DNA of 64,000 nucleotides from Arenimonas sp. (GTDB lineage: Bacteria > Pseudomonadota > Alphaproteobacteria > Rhizobiales > Rhizobiaceae): positions 55,814 to 119,813 of the forward strand of contig JAIBEK010000067.1 of assembly GCA_019459145.1 (NCBI GenBank). Direction: 5' to 3'. This document shows positions 15,874 to 24,342 of the stretch, one piece after another. The notes under the pieces are model-generated. The model was given only the letters and a program-made list of their open reading frames with translations. It made no database searches and was not told where the DNA came from. A program made the position numbers and the translations under genes. Positions within the stretch are counted from its first letter, which is position 1. Every line of letters begins with the position of its first letter.

Positions 15874-16307
15874 CGATGAACGCACAGGAAATGGCCGAAG
15901 CCTGCGCCAAGGCGATGTGGGACCTCGACACGGCGTCGCAAAATCTCGGCATGCGCATCGAGCACATCGCGCCGGGACAGGCGACCCTGTCGATGGAAAT
16001 CACCACACTGATGTCCAACGGCCATGGAAACTGCCACGGCGGCTATATATTCACGCTCGCCGACAGCGCCTTTGCCTTTGCCTGCAACGGTTACAATCAG
16101 CTGACCGTCGCGCAGAACTGCTCGATCACCTATATCAGTCCGGGCAGGATCGGCGACCGGCTGACAGCCGAGGCGCGCGAGGTCTCGCGCAAGGGCCGGT
16201 CCGGGATCTACGACATTCGCATTTCAAATCAGAGCGGCGACCTTGTCGCCGAGTTTCGCGGCCTGTCGCGGACGGTGAAGGGCACTCACCTGCCCGATCC
16301 CGCCTGA
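15870..16307 (+). CDS. paaI: Hydroxyphenylacetyl-CoA thioesterase PaaI
   Basis: Hotdog-fold thioesterase of 145 aa. The family motif GNCHGGYIFTLADSAFAFA (HGG at 56-58, catalytic D65) is clear. PaaI hydrolyses hydroxyphenylacetyl-CoA dead-end products and frees CoA when the pathway is perturbed. Its ATG overlaps the paaG stop (ATGA), implying coupled translation, and paaK follows 27 bases downstream. Confidence 0.93.
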   Translation: MTMNAQEMAEACAKAMWDLDTASQNLGMRIEHIAPGQATLSMEITTLMSNGHGNCHGGYIFTLADSAFAFACNGYNQLTVAQNCSITYISPGRIGDRLTAEAREVSRKGRSGIYDIRISNQSGDLVAEFRGLSRTVKGTHLPDPA

Positions 16308-16334
16308 ACCAAGACGCTTTCCAGGGAGGAAATC

Positions 16335-17645
16335 ATGCTCGACTTTGTAACCCGTCCCCAAGATCTGGACCCGATCGAAATCGCCTCGCGGGATGAAATC
16401 TCGGCGCTCCAGTTTCACCGGATGAAGCGCTCGCTGAAGCATTCCTACGAAAACTCGCCGTTCTATCGCCAGCGGTTCGATGAGCACGGCGTGCATCCGG
16501 AAGATCTGAAGACCCTGTCGGATCTTGCCAAGTTTCCCTTCACCACCAAGACCGACCTGCGCGACACTTATCCCTTCGGCATGTTCGCCGTGCCGCGCGA
16601 AAAGCTGGTCCGTATCCATGGCTCGTCCGGCACCACCGGCAAGCCGACGGTCGTCGGCTATACCAAGCATGACATCGATGTCTGGGCCGACGTCGTCGCC
16701 CGTTCGATCCGGGCGTCCGGCGGCCGTCCCGGCGACATCGTGCATGTCGCCTATGGCTACGGCCTGTTCACCGGCGGCCTTGGCGCGCATTACGGCGCCG
16801 AGCGGCTAGGCTGCACCGTCGTGCCGATCTCGGGCGGCATGACCGAGCGCCAGGTCACGCTGATGAACGACTTCAAGCCGCGCATCATCATGGTGACGCC
16901 GTCCTATATGCTGTCGATCCTCGACGAGTTCCGCCGCCAGGGCATCGACCCGCGCGAAAGCTCGATCGAGGTCGGCATTTTTGGGGCCGAGCCCTGGACC
17001 AATGCGATGCGCAGCGAGATCGAACAGGCGTTCAACATGCACGCCGTCGACATTTACGGCCTCTCCGAGGTCATGGGGCCGGGCGTCGCCAATGAATGCG
17101 TGGAGACCAAGGACGGCCTGCACGTCTGGGAAGACCATTTCTATCCGGAAATCATCGACCCGGTGACGGGTGCCGTATTGCCCGACGGCGAGCTCGGCGA
17201 GCTGGTCTTCACGACGCTTACCAAGGAAGGCCTGCCGATGGTGCGCTACCGCACCCGCGACCTGACGCGTCTTCTGCCCGGCACGGCGCGTTCGATGCGG
17301 CGCATCGAGAAAATCACCGGCCGCAGCGACGACATGATCATCCTGCGCGGCGTCAACGTCTTCCCGACCCAGATCGAGGAACAGATCCTGAAATGCGGCG
17401 GTCTTGCCCCGCACTTCCAGATCGAGCTGACACGCGTCGGCCGGATGGACAACATGATCGTCCACGTCGAATGCGCGACCGATTCCACCGATGCGTCGGC
17501 ACGCGCGCAGTCGGCCAAGGAACTGGCCCATCACATTAAGAGCGTCGTGGGCATCAGCACCAAGATCGAGGTTCAGGATCCCACTTCGATCGCCCGCTCG
17601 GAAGGCAAGGCCAAGCGCGTGGTGGATAACCGGCCGAAGACCTGA
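16335..17645 (+). CDS. paaK: Phenylacetate-CoA ligase PaaK
   Basis: AMP-forming ligase of 436 aa, full length, that makes phenylacetyl-CoA, the entry step of the pathway. ATP-binding loop HGSSGTTGKPTVVGYT (about residues 96-111), the adenylate motif DIYGLSEVMGPGVANEC near 238, YRTRDLTRLLPG and the C-terminal hinge GRSDDMIILRGVNVFPTQ are all present. AGGGAGGA precedes the ATG at 16335. It is followed by a strong terminator at 17689-17711, so tetR may depend partly on its own promoter. Confidence 0.95.
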   Translation: MLDFVTRPQDLDPIEIASRDEISALQFHRMKRSLKHSYENSPFYRQRFDEHGVHPEDLKTLSDLAKFPFTTKTDLRDTYPFGMFAVPREKLVRIHGSSGTTGKPTVVGYTKHDIDVWADVVARSIRASGGRPGDIVHVAYGYGLFTGGLGAHYGAERLGCTVVPISGGMTERQVTLMNDFKPRIIMVTPSYMLSILDEFRRQGIDPRESSIEVGIFGAEPWTNAMRSEIEQAFNMHAVDIYGLSEVMGPGVANECVETKDGLHVWEDHFYPEIIDPVTGAVLPDGELGELVFTTLTKEGLPMVRYRTRDLTRLLPGTARSMRRIEKITGRSDDMIILRGVNVFPTQIEEQILKCGGLAPHFQIELTRVGRMDNMIVHVECATDSTDASARAQSAKELAHHIKSVVGISTKIEVQDPTSIARSEGKAKRVVDNRPKT

Positions 17646-17688
17646 CTGGCAATCCATGACAGGGCAAAGGCAATTGATATAGTCAAGC

Positions 17689-17711
17689 GGGGGCGTCGAC
17701 GCCCCCCTTTT
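17689..17711 (+). terminator. Rho-independent terminator after paaK
   Basis: GGGGGCG-TCGA-CGCCCCC forms a 7-bp GC stem at 17689-17706, followed by C and TTTT (17708-17711). It sits 43 bases after the paaK stop. An inverted repeat TTGCAG-N5-CTGCAA (17710-17726) follows directly and may be an operator of the tetR gene. Confidence 0.8.
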
Positions 17712-17742
17712 GCAGTCGTTCTGCAAGTAGGAAAGTGAAAAC

Positions 17743-18342
17743 ATGGCTCGCACCCGAGCAACCGACTTTGAGGAAAAACGCCGCGGCATCCTCGACAATG
17801 CCGCGGCGGTGTTTGCCGAGCAGGGCATGGAAAAGGCGTCCATGTCCCAGATCGCCACTCATTCGAGTGTGTCAAAGGCGCTGCTGTATCACTATTACCC
17901 CAGCAAGGATGCGTTGATCTACGCGATCATCATCACCCATCTGGAAGAGCTTGACCAGGCGATCGAGGCGGCCGACGATGCGAACGAGGCGCCGGAGAAG
18001 CGGCTTCGGCGGCTGGTGGGCGTGGTGCTGGAAAACTATCGCGGCGCCGACAACCAGCACAAGGTGCAGCTCAACGCCACCTCGGCCCTTTCCGACGAGC
18101 AGAAGGCCGGCATCACCGCGATCGAACGGCGTATCGTGCGCCGGTTCTCGAACCTGCTCAAGGAAATCAATCCGGAGCTCGACAGCAAGGAGAGGCCCCT
18201 GCTGATGCCGGTCACCATGTCTTTGTTCGGCATGATGAACTGGGTCTACATGTGGTTCCGCGACGGCGGCCGCATCACGCGGGAAGACTATGCGGATGTC
18301 GCAACCACGCTGATCCTCGAAGGCATCAAGGCGGTTCGCTGA
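17743..18342 (+). CDS. TetR family regulator, probable PaaR-type repressor of phenylacetate genes
   Basis: 199-aa TetR regulator. The N-terminal DNA-binding domain (residues 8-55) shows RRGILDNAAAVFAEQGMEKA and the helix-turn-helix MSQIATHSSVSKALLYHYYPSKDAL; the rest is the helical ligand domain. In beta- and alphaproteobacteria a TetR protein, PaaR, represses phenylacetate genes and is released by phenylacetyl-CoA, and this position directly downstream of paaK fits that role. The GACCG-N2-CGGTC palindromes at 15005 and 25601 are its likely sites (inference). Stop is followed by a bidirectional terminator shared with convergent paaZ. Confidence 0.85.
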   Translation: MARTRATDFEEKRRGILDNAAAVFAEQGMEKASMSQIATHSSVSKALLYHYYPSKDALIYAIIITHLEELDQAIEAADDANEAPEKRLRRLVGVVLENYRGADNQHKVQLNATSALSDEQKAGITAIERRIVRRFSNLLKEINPELDSKERPLLMPVTMSLFGMMNWVYMWFRDGGRITREDYADVATTLILEGIKAVR

Positions 18343-18397
18343 GTCCCGACCCTAAAACTCCTCCCGACGACGATTGCTATCGCGAGACGAATCTTGA

Positions 18398-18431
18398 ACC
18401 GACGGCCTGCGCCTCGCCCGCCGTCGGTTTT
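18398..18431 (+). terminator. Terminator between convergent tetR and paaZ
   Basis: ACCGACGGC (18398-18406) pairs perfectly with GCCGTCGGT (18420-18428); the stem is followed by TTTT on the plus strand. The 13-base loop is long, but the 9-bp GC stem and the position between two convergent genes support a terminator. On the minus strand the following sequence is only weakly T-rich. Confidence 0.72.
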
Positions 18432-18441
18432 GCTATGTCGC

Positions 18442-20505
18442 TCAAGCCGCATCCCAGGTCTTGGCGACCATGGTCAACACGTCGTATTGCGCGACGACCG
18501 CGCCGTTCTGGTTCGTCACCTGGCAGTCCCAACGCACCTCGCCATGATCGGCATTGGCGCGCGGATTGATCTCCTTGCAGGTGAGGCGCACCTGGAGCGT
18601 GTCGCCCGGATTGACCGGGGTGAGGAAGCGCAGGTTGTCGACGCCGTAATTGGCGAGTACCGGACCCGGATCGGGATCGACGAACAGGCCCGCCGCAAAG
18701 GAGACGATCAGGTAGCCGTGGGCGACGCGCCCGTCGAAGAACGGATTGGCCTTGGCCGCCGCCTCGTCCATGTGGGCATAGAAGGTGTCGCCGGTGAAAT
18801 GGGCGAAATGCTCGATGTCCTCCAGCGTCACCGTGCGCTTGGCCGTCACAATCTGGTCACCGATCTTCAAGTCGGCGAGCGACTTGCGGAACGGATGGAC
18901 GCTCGTGTCACCGGCGCCGGCGCCCTCGATCCAGCGGCCGGTGACGGCCGAAAGGAGGCGCGGCGTACCCTGGACGGCGGTGCGCTGCATGTAGTGCTTG
19001 ACGCCCCGCATGCCGCCCATTTCCTCGCCGCCGCCGGCACGGCCGGGTCCGCCATGCACCAGCCCGGCAAGGGGCGATCCGTGGCCCGTCGAGGATTTGG
19101 CCGAGGCACGGTTTCCGATCAGGACACGGCCATGATAGGGCGCCATGCCGATCACCATTTCTTCGGCGACCTTCGGATCGTTGGTGAAGACCGAGGCGAC
19201 CAGTGAACCCTTGCCCTTGTGGGCGAGCGCAATCGCTTCCTCAATCCCCTCATAGGGCATCACGGTGGATACCGGCCCGAACGCTTCCACGTCATGGACG
19301 GCGGAGGCCGTAAACGGCTTGTCGCAATAGAGAAGCACGGGATTAAGAAAGGCGCCCTTTTCGGCATCGCCGGAGAAGACGCGGACATTGTCCGGATCGC
19401 CGGCGACGATCTCGGCGTCGGCGGAAAGGTCACGGATGCGTTCGCGCACTTCGTCGCGCTGGGCAAGGCTTGCCAGCGGGCCCATGCGCACGCCCTCGTC
19501 AGAGGGGTTGCCGAGCGCGGTCTTCGACAGGCGATCACCGAGCGCTTCGACGAGAGCCTGGACATGGGCCTTGGGCGCAATCACACGGCGGATCGCCGTG
19601 CACTTCTGGCCGGCCTTCGAGGTCATCTCGCGGGCCACTTCCTTGACGAAGAGGTCGAATTCCTCCGTACCCGGGCCGGCATCGGGGCCGAGCACGGACG
19701 CGTTCAGGCTGTCGGCTTCCATGGTGAAGCGCACGGAATTGGCCACCACGGCCGGGTGCGACTTCAGCTTGCGCCCGGTCCAGGCCGAGCCGGTGAAGGT
19801 CACGGCGTCCTGGCCCTCGACATGGTCGAGCAGATCGCCGACGGAGCCGGAAACCAGTTGCAACGCGCCCTCCGGCAGGATGCCGGTTTCGATGATCCGC
19901 CGGACCACGAGTTCGGTCAGATAGGCGGTCTGGCTCGCCGGCTTGACGAGCGAGGGCACGCCGGCGATCAGCGTCGGGGCGATCTTCTCCAGCATGCCCC
20001 AGACGGGGAAGTTGAAAGCGTTGATATGGACGGCGATGCCGTGCAGCGGAGTGAGAATGTGCTGGGCGGAGAAGCTGTTGTCCTTGGACAGAAGCTCCAC
20101 GTCGCCGTCGAGCAGCACGCGGGTGTTCGGCAGCTCGCGGCGGGCCTTGGACGAATAGGAGAGCATGGTGCCAATGCCGCCCTCGATGTCGACCCAGCCG
20201 TCGGCACGGGTGGCGCCGGTCAGGGCGCTCTCGGCGTAGAATTCCTCTTTCATGTCCATCAGGACCTGGCCGAGGGCTTTCAGCATCTGCGCCCGTTCGT
20301 GGAACGACAGGGCGCGCAAGTTCGGTCCGCCGACCTCGCGGCCATAGGCAAGTGCTGCGGCAAAATCGATGCCGGTCGAGTCGATGAATGCGATTGCGGC
20401 ACCCGTCGAGGCATCGAGCAGCGGAACGCCCTGCTTGTCGCCGGGTGTCCAGCGGTCACAGACATAGCTTTCGAGGCGGCGCGGAACGCGAGCCGAAACA
20501 TTCAT
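18442..20505 (-). CDS. paaZ: PaaZ: oxepin-CoA hydrolase / 3-oxo-5,6-dehydrosuberyl-CoA semialdehyde dehydrogenase
   Basis: Fusion enzyme of 687 aa, length as in E. coli PaaZ. The N-terminal aldehyde dehydrogenase domain (1-525) has catalytic E263 in FTMEADSLN and C302 in AGQKCTAIRR. The C-terminal R-specific hydratase domain (540-687) has D573 and H578 in HFTGDTFYAHMD, the same five-residue spacing as the catalytic pair in E. coli. It opens the oxepin-CoA ring and oxidises the resulting semialdehyde with NADP. AAGGA precedes the ATG at 20505. It is the last gene of the paaJABCDEZ operon, 69 bases after paaE. Confidence 0.96.
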   Translation of the reverse strand: MNVSARVPRRLESYVCDRWTPGDKQGVPLLDASTGAAIAFIDSTGIDFAAALAYGREVGGPNLRALSFHERAQMLKALGQVLMDMKEEFYAESALTGATRADGWVDIEGGIGTMLSYSSKARRELPNTRVLLDGDVELLSKDNSFSAQHILTPLHGIAVHINAFNFPVWGMLEKIAPTLIAGVPSLVKPASQTAYLTELVVRRIIETGILPEGALQLVSGSVGDLLDHVEGQDAVTFTGSAWTGRKLKSHPAVVANSVRFTMEADSLNASVLGPDAGPGTEEFDLFVKEVAREMTSKAGQKCTAIRRVIAPKAHVQALVEALGDRLSKTALGNPSDEGVRMGPLASLAQRDEVRERIRDLSADAEIVAGDPDNVRVFSGDAEKGAFLNPVLLYCDKPFTASAVHDVEAFGPVSTVMPYEGIEEAIALAHKGKGSLVASVFTNDPKVAEEMVIGMAPYHGRVLIGNRASAKSSTGHGSPLAGLVHGGPGRAGGGEEMGGMRGVKHYMQRTAVQGTPRLLSAVTGRWIEGAGAGDTSVHPFRKSLADLKIGDQIVTAKRTVTLEDIEHFAHFTGDTFYAHMDEAAAKANPFFDGRVAHGYLIVSFAAGLFVDPDPGPVLANYGVDNLRFLTPVNPGDTLQVRLTCKEINPRANADHGEVRWDCQVTNQNGAVVAQYDVLTMVAKTWDAA

Positions 20506-20574
20506 GAAGTCATCCTTCCTGATCGGTTTATTCAGTGCGGCCGGCGGGGCGCCATGGCCCCGCCGCCTGGGAGG

Positions 20575-21651
20575 TTATTCGTCGTAGGAGAGCACGACCT
20601 TTTCGGTCAGCGGGTGACACTGGCAGGTGAGCACATAGCCGGCCTCGACTTCGTAGTCTTCGAGCGCATGGTTGGTATCCATCTCGACCTCGCCTTCCAG
20701 CACCTTCGCCCGGCAGGTGGAGCAGACGCCGGCCTTGCAGGAGAAGGGGGCATCCATGCTCTGGGCGATCGCCGCCTCGAGAATGCTGACGCCGTGCTTG
20801 GGCATGTTGAAGGTCCGCGTCGTGCCGTCGAGCGTGACGGTCATTTCCACCACGGCGGCTGCTTCCTCGGCACTGACGGATGCGACACGGTTCTTGGCCC
20901 GGCCGGGCTGACCCGAGGCGAACAGTTCGAACTTGATCTGCTCGTCCTTCAGCCCATGCGCCTTGAGGCTCGCGACGATGGTCAGCATCATCGGTTCCGG
21001 TCCGCAGATGAAGGCGGCGTCGATCGACTTCGGGTCGATCCAGGCGGAAAACAGCGCAGAGAGCTTGTTTTCGTCGAGGCGGCCGGTGAACAGGTCGATC
21101 TCCTGCACTTCGCTTTCCAGAACATGCAGGACGGAGAAGCGGCCGAGATAGGTGTTCTTCAGATCCTCGAGCTCTTCGCGGAACATGATCGAATTGATCT
21201 GGCGGTTGGCATAGACCAGGGTGAACTGGGACTTCGGTTCGCGTGCCAGAACGGTCTTGATGATCGACAGCAGCGGCGTGATGCCGGAACCGCCGGCAAA
21301 GCCGAGATACTGTTTCCCGGCGGACGGATCGATGTCCATGTAGAAACGGCCCATCGGCGGCATGGCCTCGATCACGTCGCCCGGCGCCAGATTGCCATTG
21401 GCCCAGTTGCTGAAGGCGCCGCCGTCGACGCGCTTGATGCCGACACGCAGGACGCCCTCGTCCTTGCCCGCACAGATCGAATAGGAGCGGCGCAGTTCCT
21501 CACCGTCGAAATCATGACGGAAGGTCAGGTACTGGCCCTGGGTGAAGTCGAAGGCTGCGCGATCCTCCTCGCGCGGCTTGAGCGTGACGACCACCGCATC
21601 ACGGGTCTCGTGGCGAATGTCGGTCACGGTCAGGGGATGAAAGCGTGCCAT
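20575..21651 (-). CDS. paaE: Phenylacetyl-CoA 1,2-epoxidase reductase subunit PaaE
   Basis: 358-aa iron-sulfur flavoprotein that moves electrons from NADPH to the PaaABC epoxidase. The N-terminal FAD domain shows RRSYSICAG (about residues 55-63), the NADPH domain GFAGGSGITPLLSIIKTVL and CGPEPMML, and the C-terminal plant-type ferredoxin domain CKAGVCSTC with cysteines at about 305, 310, 313 and 343 for a 2Fe-2S cluster. GGAGGA precedes the ATG at 21651; the gene starts 20 bases after the paaD stop. Confidence 0.96.
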   Translation of the reverse strand: MARFHPLTVTDIRHETRDAVVVTLKPREEDRAAFDFTQGQYLTFRHDFDGEELRRSYSICAGKDEGVLRVGIKRVDGGAFSNWANGNLAPGDVIEAMPPMGRFYMDIDPSAGKQYLGFAGGSGITPLLSIIKTVLAREPKSQFTLVYANRQINSIMFREELEDLKNTYLGRFSVLHVLESEVQEIDLFTGRLDENKLSALFSAWIDPKSIDAAFICGPEPMMLTIVASLKAHGLKDEQIKFELFASGQPGRAKNRVASVSAEEAAAVVEMTVTLDGTTRTFNMPKHGVSILEAAIAQSMDAPFSCKAGVCSTCRAKVLEGEVEMDTNHALEDYEVEAGYVLTCQCHPLTEKVVLSYDE

Positions 21652-21671
21652 GCGTTATGTCCTCCGCATCC

Positions 21672-22193
21672 TCAGATGCACTTGAAATAGTCGAAGGGTT
21701 CCAGGCAGTCAGAGCATCGGTAGCTCGCCTTGCACGGGGTGGAGCCGAACTGGCTGACTTTTTCCGTTCTGGTCGAGCCGCAACGCGGGCAGGCCACGGC
21801 AAGGTTGGAGCCGGCAAGGCGGCCGGCCCGGGCCATCAATCGCCCGTCGGCGGCGGTACCGTCGATCGGCGGAGCGATGCCGTATTCACGAAGCTTGTCG
21901 CGGCCCTCGGCGGTGATCCAGTCCGACGTCCAGGCGGGCGAAAGACGCCGCTCGAGCCGCAGCTTGTCGATACCACGCGCCCGGAGCGCCGCTTCGATGT
22001 CGAGGTTGATCACCGTCGTTGCCGGACAGCCCGAATAGGTCGGGGTAACGGCGACGACGAGGGTATCGCCGTCCCAGGCGACGTCCCGGATGATGCCGAG
22101 ATCGGTCAGGCTGATGACCGGGATTTCCGGATCCGGCACCTCGCCCAGCCAGCGCCAGACCTCCTCCAGTGCAGGCAATGTCCTGGCGTCCAT
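21672..22193 (-). CDS. paaD: PaaD, Fe-S assembly factor for the phenylacetyl-CoA epoxidase system
   Basis: 173 aa with an N-terminal MIP18/DUF59 domain (DPEIPVISLTDLGIIRDV; the conserved cysteine is in TYSGCPATT near residue 53) and a C-terminal cysteine-rich tail CPRCGSTRTEKVSQFG ... CRCSDC-type (two C-x2-C pairs plus further cysteines) that is specific to PaaD. It is needed for maturation of the PaaE iron-sulfur centre. The ATG at 22193, preceded by GAGGG, gives the family length; the open frame from 22352 overlaps paaC and is rejected. Confidence 0.93.
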   Translation of the reverse strand: MDARTLPALEEVWRWLGEVPDPEIPVISLTDLGIIRDVAWDGDTLVVAVTPTYSGCPATTVINLDIEAALRARGIDKLRLERRLSPAWTSDWITAEGRDKLREYGIAPPIDGTAADGRLMARAGRLAGSNLAVACPRCGSTRTEKVSQFGSTPCKASYRCSDCLEPFDYFKCI

Positions 22194-22203
22194 GACAAGA
22201 CCC

Positions 22204-22980
22204 TCACCAGACCGAGTTCGGATAGGCCCGCTGCAGGAACTGCATGTCGGCGAGGATATAGCCCAGATGTTCGGTATGGACCCCGCGCTTGCCGCCCTTG
22301 TGCTGGTAGCTGCCCTCAGGCGCGACGAGCGTCGCCTCGGAAAGCACTTCACTGATCGAGCTGTCCCATGCCGCCTTGAGCGCTGAGGGAAGCGGTGCGA
22401 TGCCGGCTGCCGCTACCGCCTCGTCGGCGGAATCGTCGAGGAACATTTCGGCCGTATAGGGCCACAGATCATCGAGCGCCTTCTGCATGCGGCGATGGCT
22501 TTCCTCGGTACCGTCGCCGAGACGGATGACGAGGTCGGCCGAGCGCTCGAAGTGGTAGGACACTTCCTTCAGCGCCTTCTGGGCGATTTCCACCACGCGC
22601 GGATCGCTCGAGGTGACGAGCGCGCGGAGCATTTCGATGTGGTAGGCATCGAACAGGAACTGCCGCATGAGCGTCTTGCCGAAATCGCCGTTCGGGCGCT
22701 CGACGAGCAGCACGTTGCGGAAGGCCGCGGCATCGCGCAGATAGGCGAGATTGTCGGCGGTGCGACCCTTGCCTTCGACCTCGCCCGCCAGACCGAGCCA
22801 GAACTGGGTCTGGCCGATCAGGTCGAGCGCGACATTGGCGAGCGCGATGTCCTCTTCAAGCACGGGCGAGTGACCGCACCATTCGGACACGCGGTGCCCG
22901 AGGATAAGCGTATTGTCTCCCATGCGCAGGAGCCATTCGAAGAATGCGGCCTTATCGACCGTCGGGATCGCGGTTGCCAT
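22204..22980 (-). CDS. paaC: Phenylacetyl-CoA 1,2-epoxidase structural subunit PaaC
   Basis: 258-aa ferritin-like protein that forms the core of the epoxidase with PaaA but does not itself hold a di-iron centre. LLRMGDNTLILGHRVSEWCG and ANVALDLIGQTQFWLG at the N-terminus and the ending GGKRGVHTEHLGYILADMQF are family hallmarks. The ATG at 22980 shares a base with the paaB stop (TGATG); a GTG one codon earlier is the alternative. It follows paaB and precedes paaD in conserved order. Confidence 0.95.
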   Translation of the reverse strand: MATAIPTVDKAAFFEWLLRMGDNTLILGHRVSEWCGHSPVLEEDIALANVALDLIGQTQFWLGLAGEVEGKGRTADNLAYLRDAAAFRNVLLVERPNGDFGKTLMRQFLFDAYHIEMLRALVTSSDPRVVEIAQKALKEVSYHFERSADLVIRLGDGTEESHRRMQKALDDLWPYTAEMFLDDSADEAVAAAGIAPLPSALKAAWDSSISEVLSEATLVAPEGSYQHKGGKRGVHTEHLGYILADMQFLQRAYPNSVW

Positions 22981-23264
22981 CACATATGCCCCACTTCAGC
23001 CGGGATGTCGAAGAAGGTCGGGTGGCGATAGACCTTGGAGTTCGACGGTTCGAACAGCGGGCCCTTTTCCGACGGCGACGACGCGGTGATCTCCGCCGAC
23101 TTCACCACCCAGATCGACACGCCTTCGTTGCGACGGGTGTAGACGTCGCGGGCATTGCGGATCGCCATCTCGGCATCCGGGGCATGCAGGCTGCCGACAT
23201 GGCGATGGTTGAGGCCATGTTGACCGCGGATAAAGACTTCCCAAAGGGGCCATTCGCTGGACAT
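22980..23264 (-). CDS. paaB: Phenylacetyl-CoA 1,2-epoxidase subunit PaaB
   Basis: 94-aa protein with the highly conserved start SSEWPLWEVFIRGQHGLNH and VGSLHAPDAEMAIRNARDVY; bridges the PaaAC heterodimers in the epoxidase complex. The ATG at 23264 follows GGGAGGAAT; the frame extends five codons to a TTG that lies inside the ribosome site and is rejected. Length matches known PaaB (about 95 aa). Confidence 0.95.
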   Translation of the reverse strand: MSSEWPLWEVFIRGQHGLNHRHVGSLHAPDAEMAIRNARDVYTRRNEGVSIWVVKSAEITASSPSEKGPLFEPSNSKVYRHPTFFDIPAEVGHM

Positions 23265-23327
23265 TGCTATTCCTCCCAAGTTCAGGTGACGGATGGGAAC
23301 GGGTGCGCCGTTCCCGAATTGGATTGA

Positions 23328-24326
23328 TCAGGCCGCTTTCAGGCCGGCGCGGCGTGCTTCTTGCTTTTCGGCGTGCGCCATGAGGCCATCGCGGAACCAC
23401 GCGCCTTCTTCCCAGGCGGTGACGCGGGCGCCAAGGCGCTCGGCATTGCAGGGTCCGTTGCCGGCGATGACGTTGAAGAATTCTTCCCAGTCCGGCTCGG
23501 AGAAGTCGTGGCCGCCCTTCTCCTCGTTCCAGCGCAGGTTCTCGTCCGGAATGGTCAGGCCGAGATACTTGGCCTGCGGCACCGTCTGGTCGACGAACTT
23601 CTGACGCAGCTCGTCATTGGTGTTGATCTTGATCTTCCACTGCATCGACTGCGCGGAATGCACCGAGTCCTTGTCGGACGGGCCGAACATCATCAGCGAG
23701 GGATACCAGAAGCGGTTGAGCGCATCCTGCGCCATCGCCTTCTGCTCCGGCGAGCCGGCGGCCATCTTCATCATGATGTCGTAGCCCTGGCGCTGGTGGA
23801 AGCTCTCTTCCTTGCAGATGCGGATCATGGCGCGGCTATAGGGGCCGTAGGAGGTCTTCTGCAGCTGCACCTGGTTCATGATTGCAGCGCCATCGACCAG
23901 CCAGCCGACCGCGCCGATGTCCGCCCAGTTGAGCGTCGGATAGTTGAAGATCGACGAATACTTCATCTTGCCGGAATGCAGCAGTGCCAGAAGTTCGTCG
24001 CGGCTGACGCCCAGCGTCTCGGCGGCGGAGTAGAGATAGAGGCCGTGGCCCGCCTCATCCTGCACCTTGGCCAGAAGGATCGCCTTGCGCTCGAGCGTCG
24101 GCGCACGGGTGATCCAGTTGCCTTCCGGCAGCTGGCCGACGATCTCGGAATGGGCGTGCTGGCCGACCTGGCGGATCAGCGTCTTGCGATAGCTTTCGGG
24201 CATCCACTCCTTGGGCTCGATCTTCTCGCCCCGGTCGATGCGATCCTGAAAGGCCCGCTCCTCGGGCGACATCTCGTTCAATGACTTCACCCGATCACTG
24301 TCGGTCTTGACCATTTGTGCGTACAT
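23328..24326 (-). CDS. paaA: Phenylacetyl-CoA 1,2-epoxidase catalytic subunit PaaA
   Basis: 332-aa di-iron oxygenase subunit that epoxidises the aromatic ring of phenylacetyl-CoA. Two E-x2-H iron-binding motifs are visible: DEAGH (E91/H94) and KEESFH (E174/H177), in the contexts [20 protein letters not shown] and [14 protein letters not shown]. The ATG at 24326 ([20 protein letters not shown]) is preceded by GGGAGGA; a longer frame to 24527 overlaps the thiolase gene and is rejected. It is 16 bases downstream of paaJ. Confidence 0.96.
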   Translation of the reverse strand: MYAQMVKTDSDRVKSLNEMSPEERAFQDRIDRGEKIEPKEWMPESYRKTLIRQVGQHAHSEIVGQLPEGNWITRAPTLERKAILLAKVQDEAGHGLYLYSAAETLGVSRDELLALLHSGKMKYSSIFNYPTLNWADIGAVGWLVDGAAIMNQVQLQKTSYGPYSRAMIRICKEESFHQRQGYDIMMKMAAGSPEQKAMAQDALNRFWYPSLMMFGPSDKDSVHSAQSMQWKIKINTNDELRQKFVDQTVPQAKYLGLTIPDENLRWNEEKGGHDFSEPDWEEFFNVIAGNGPCNAERLGARVTAWEEGAWFRDGLMAHAEKQEARRAGLKAA

Positions 24327-24342
24327 GGCGGTTCCTCCCTGC

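Noticed and set aside
17710..17726. TTGCAG-N5-CTGCAA before tetR as a firm TetR operator
   Set aside because: It is a clean inverted repeat, but it does not resemble the two GACCG-N2-CGGTC sites and overlaps the terminator T run, so I list it only as a possibility.
19219..21690. 823-codon plus-strand open frame opposite paaZ and paaE
   Set aside because: Spans two well-supported genes and their spacer; composition is typical of an antisense shadow.
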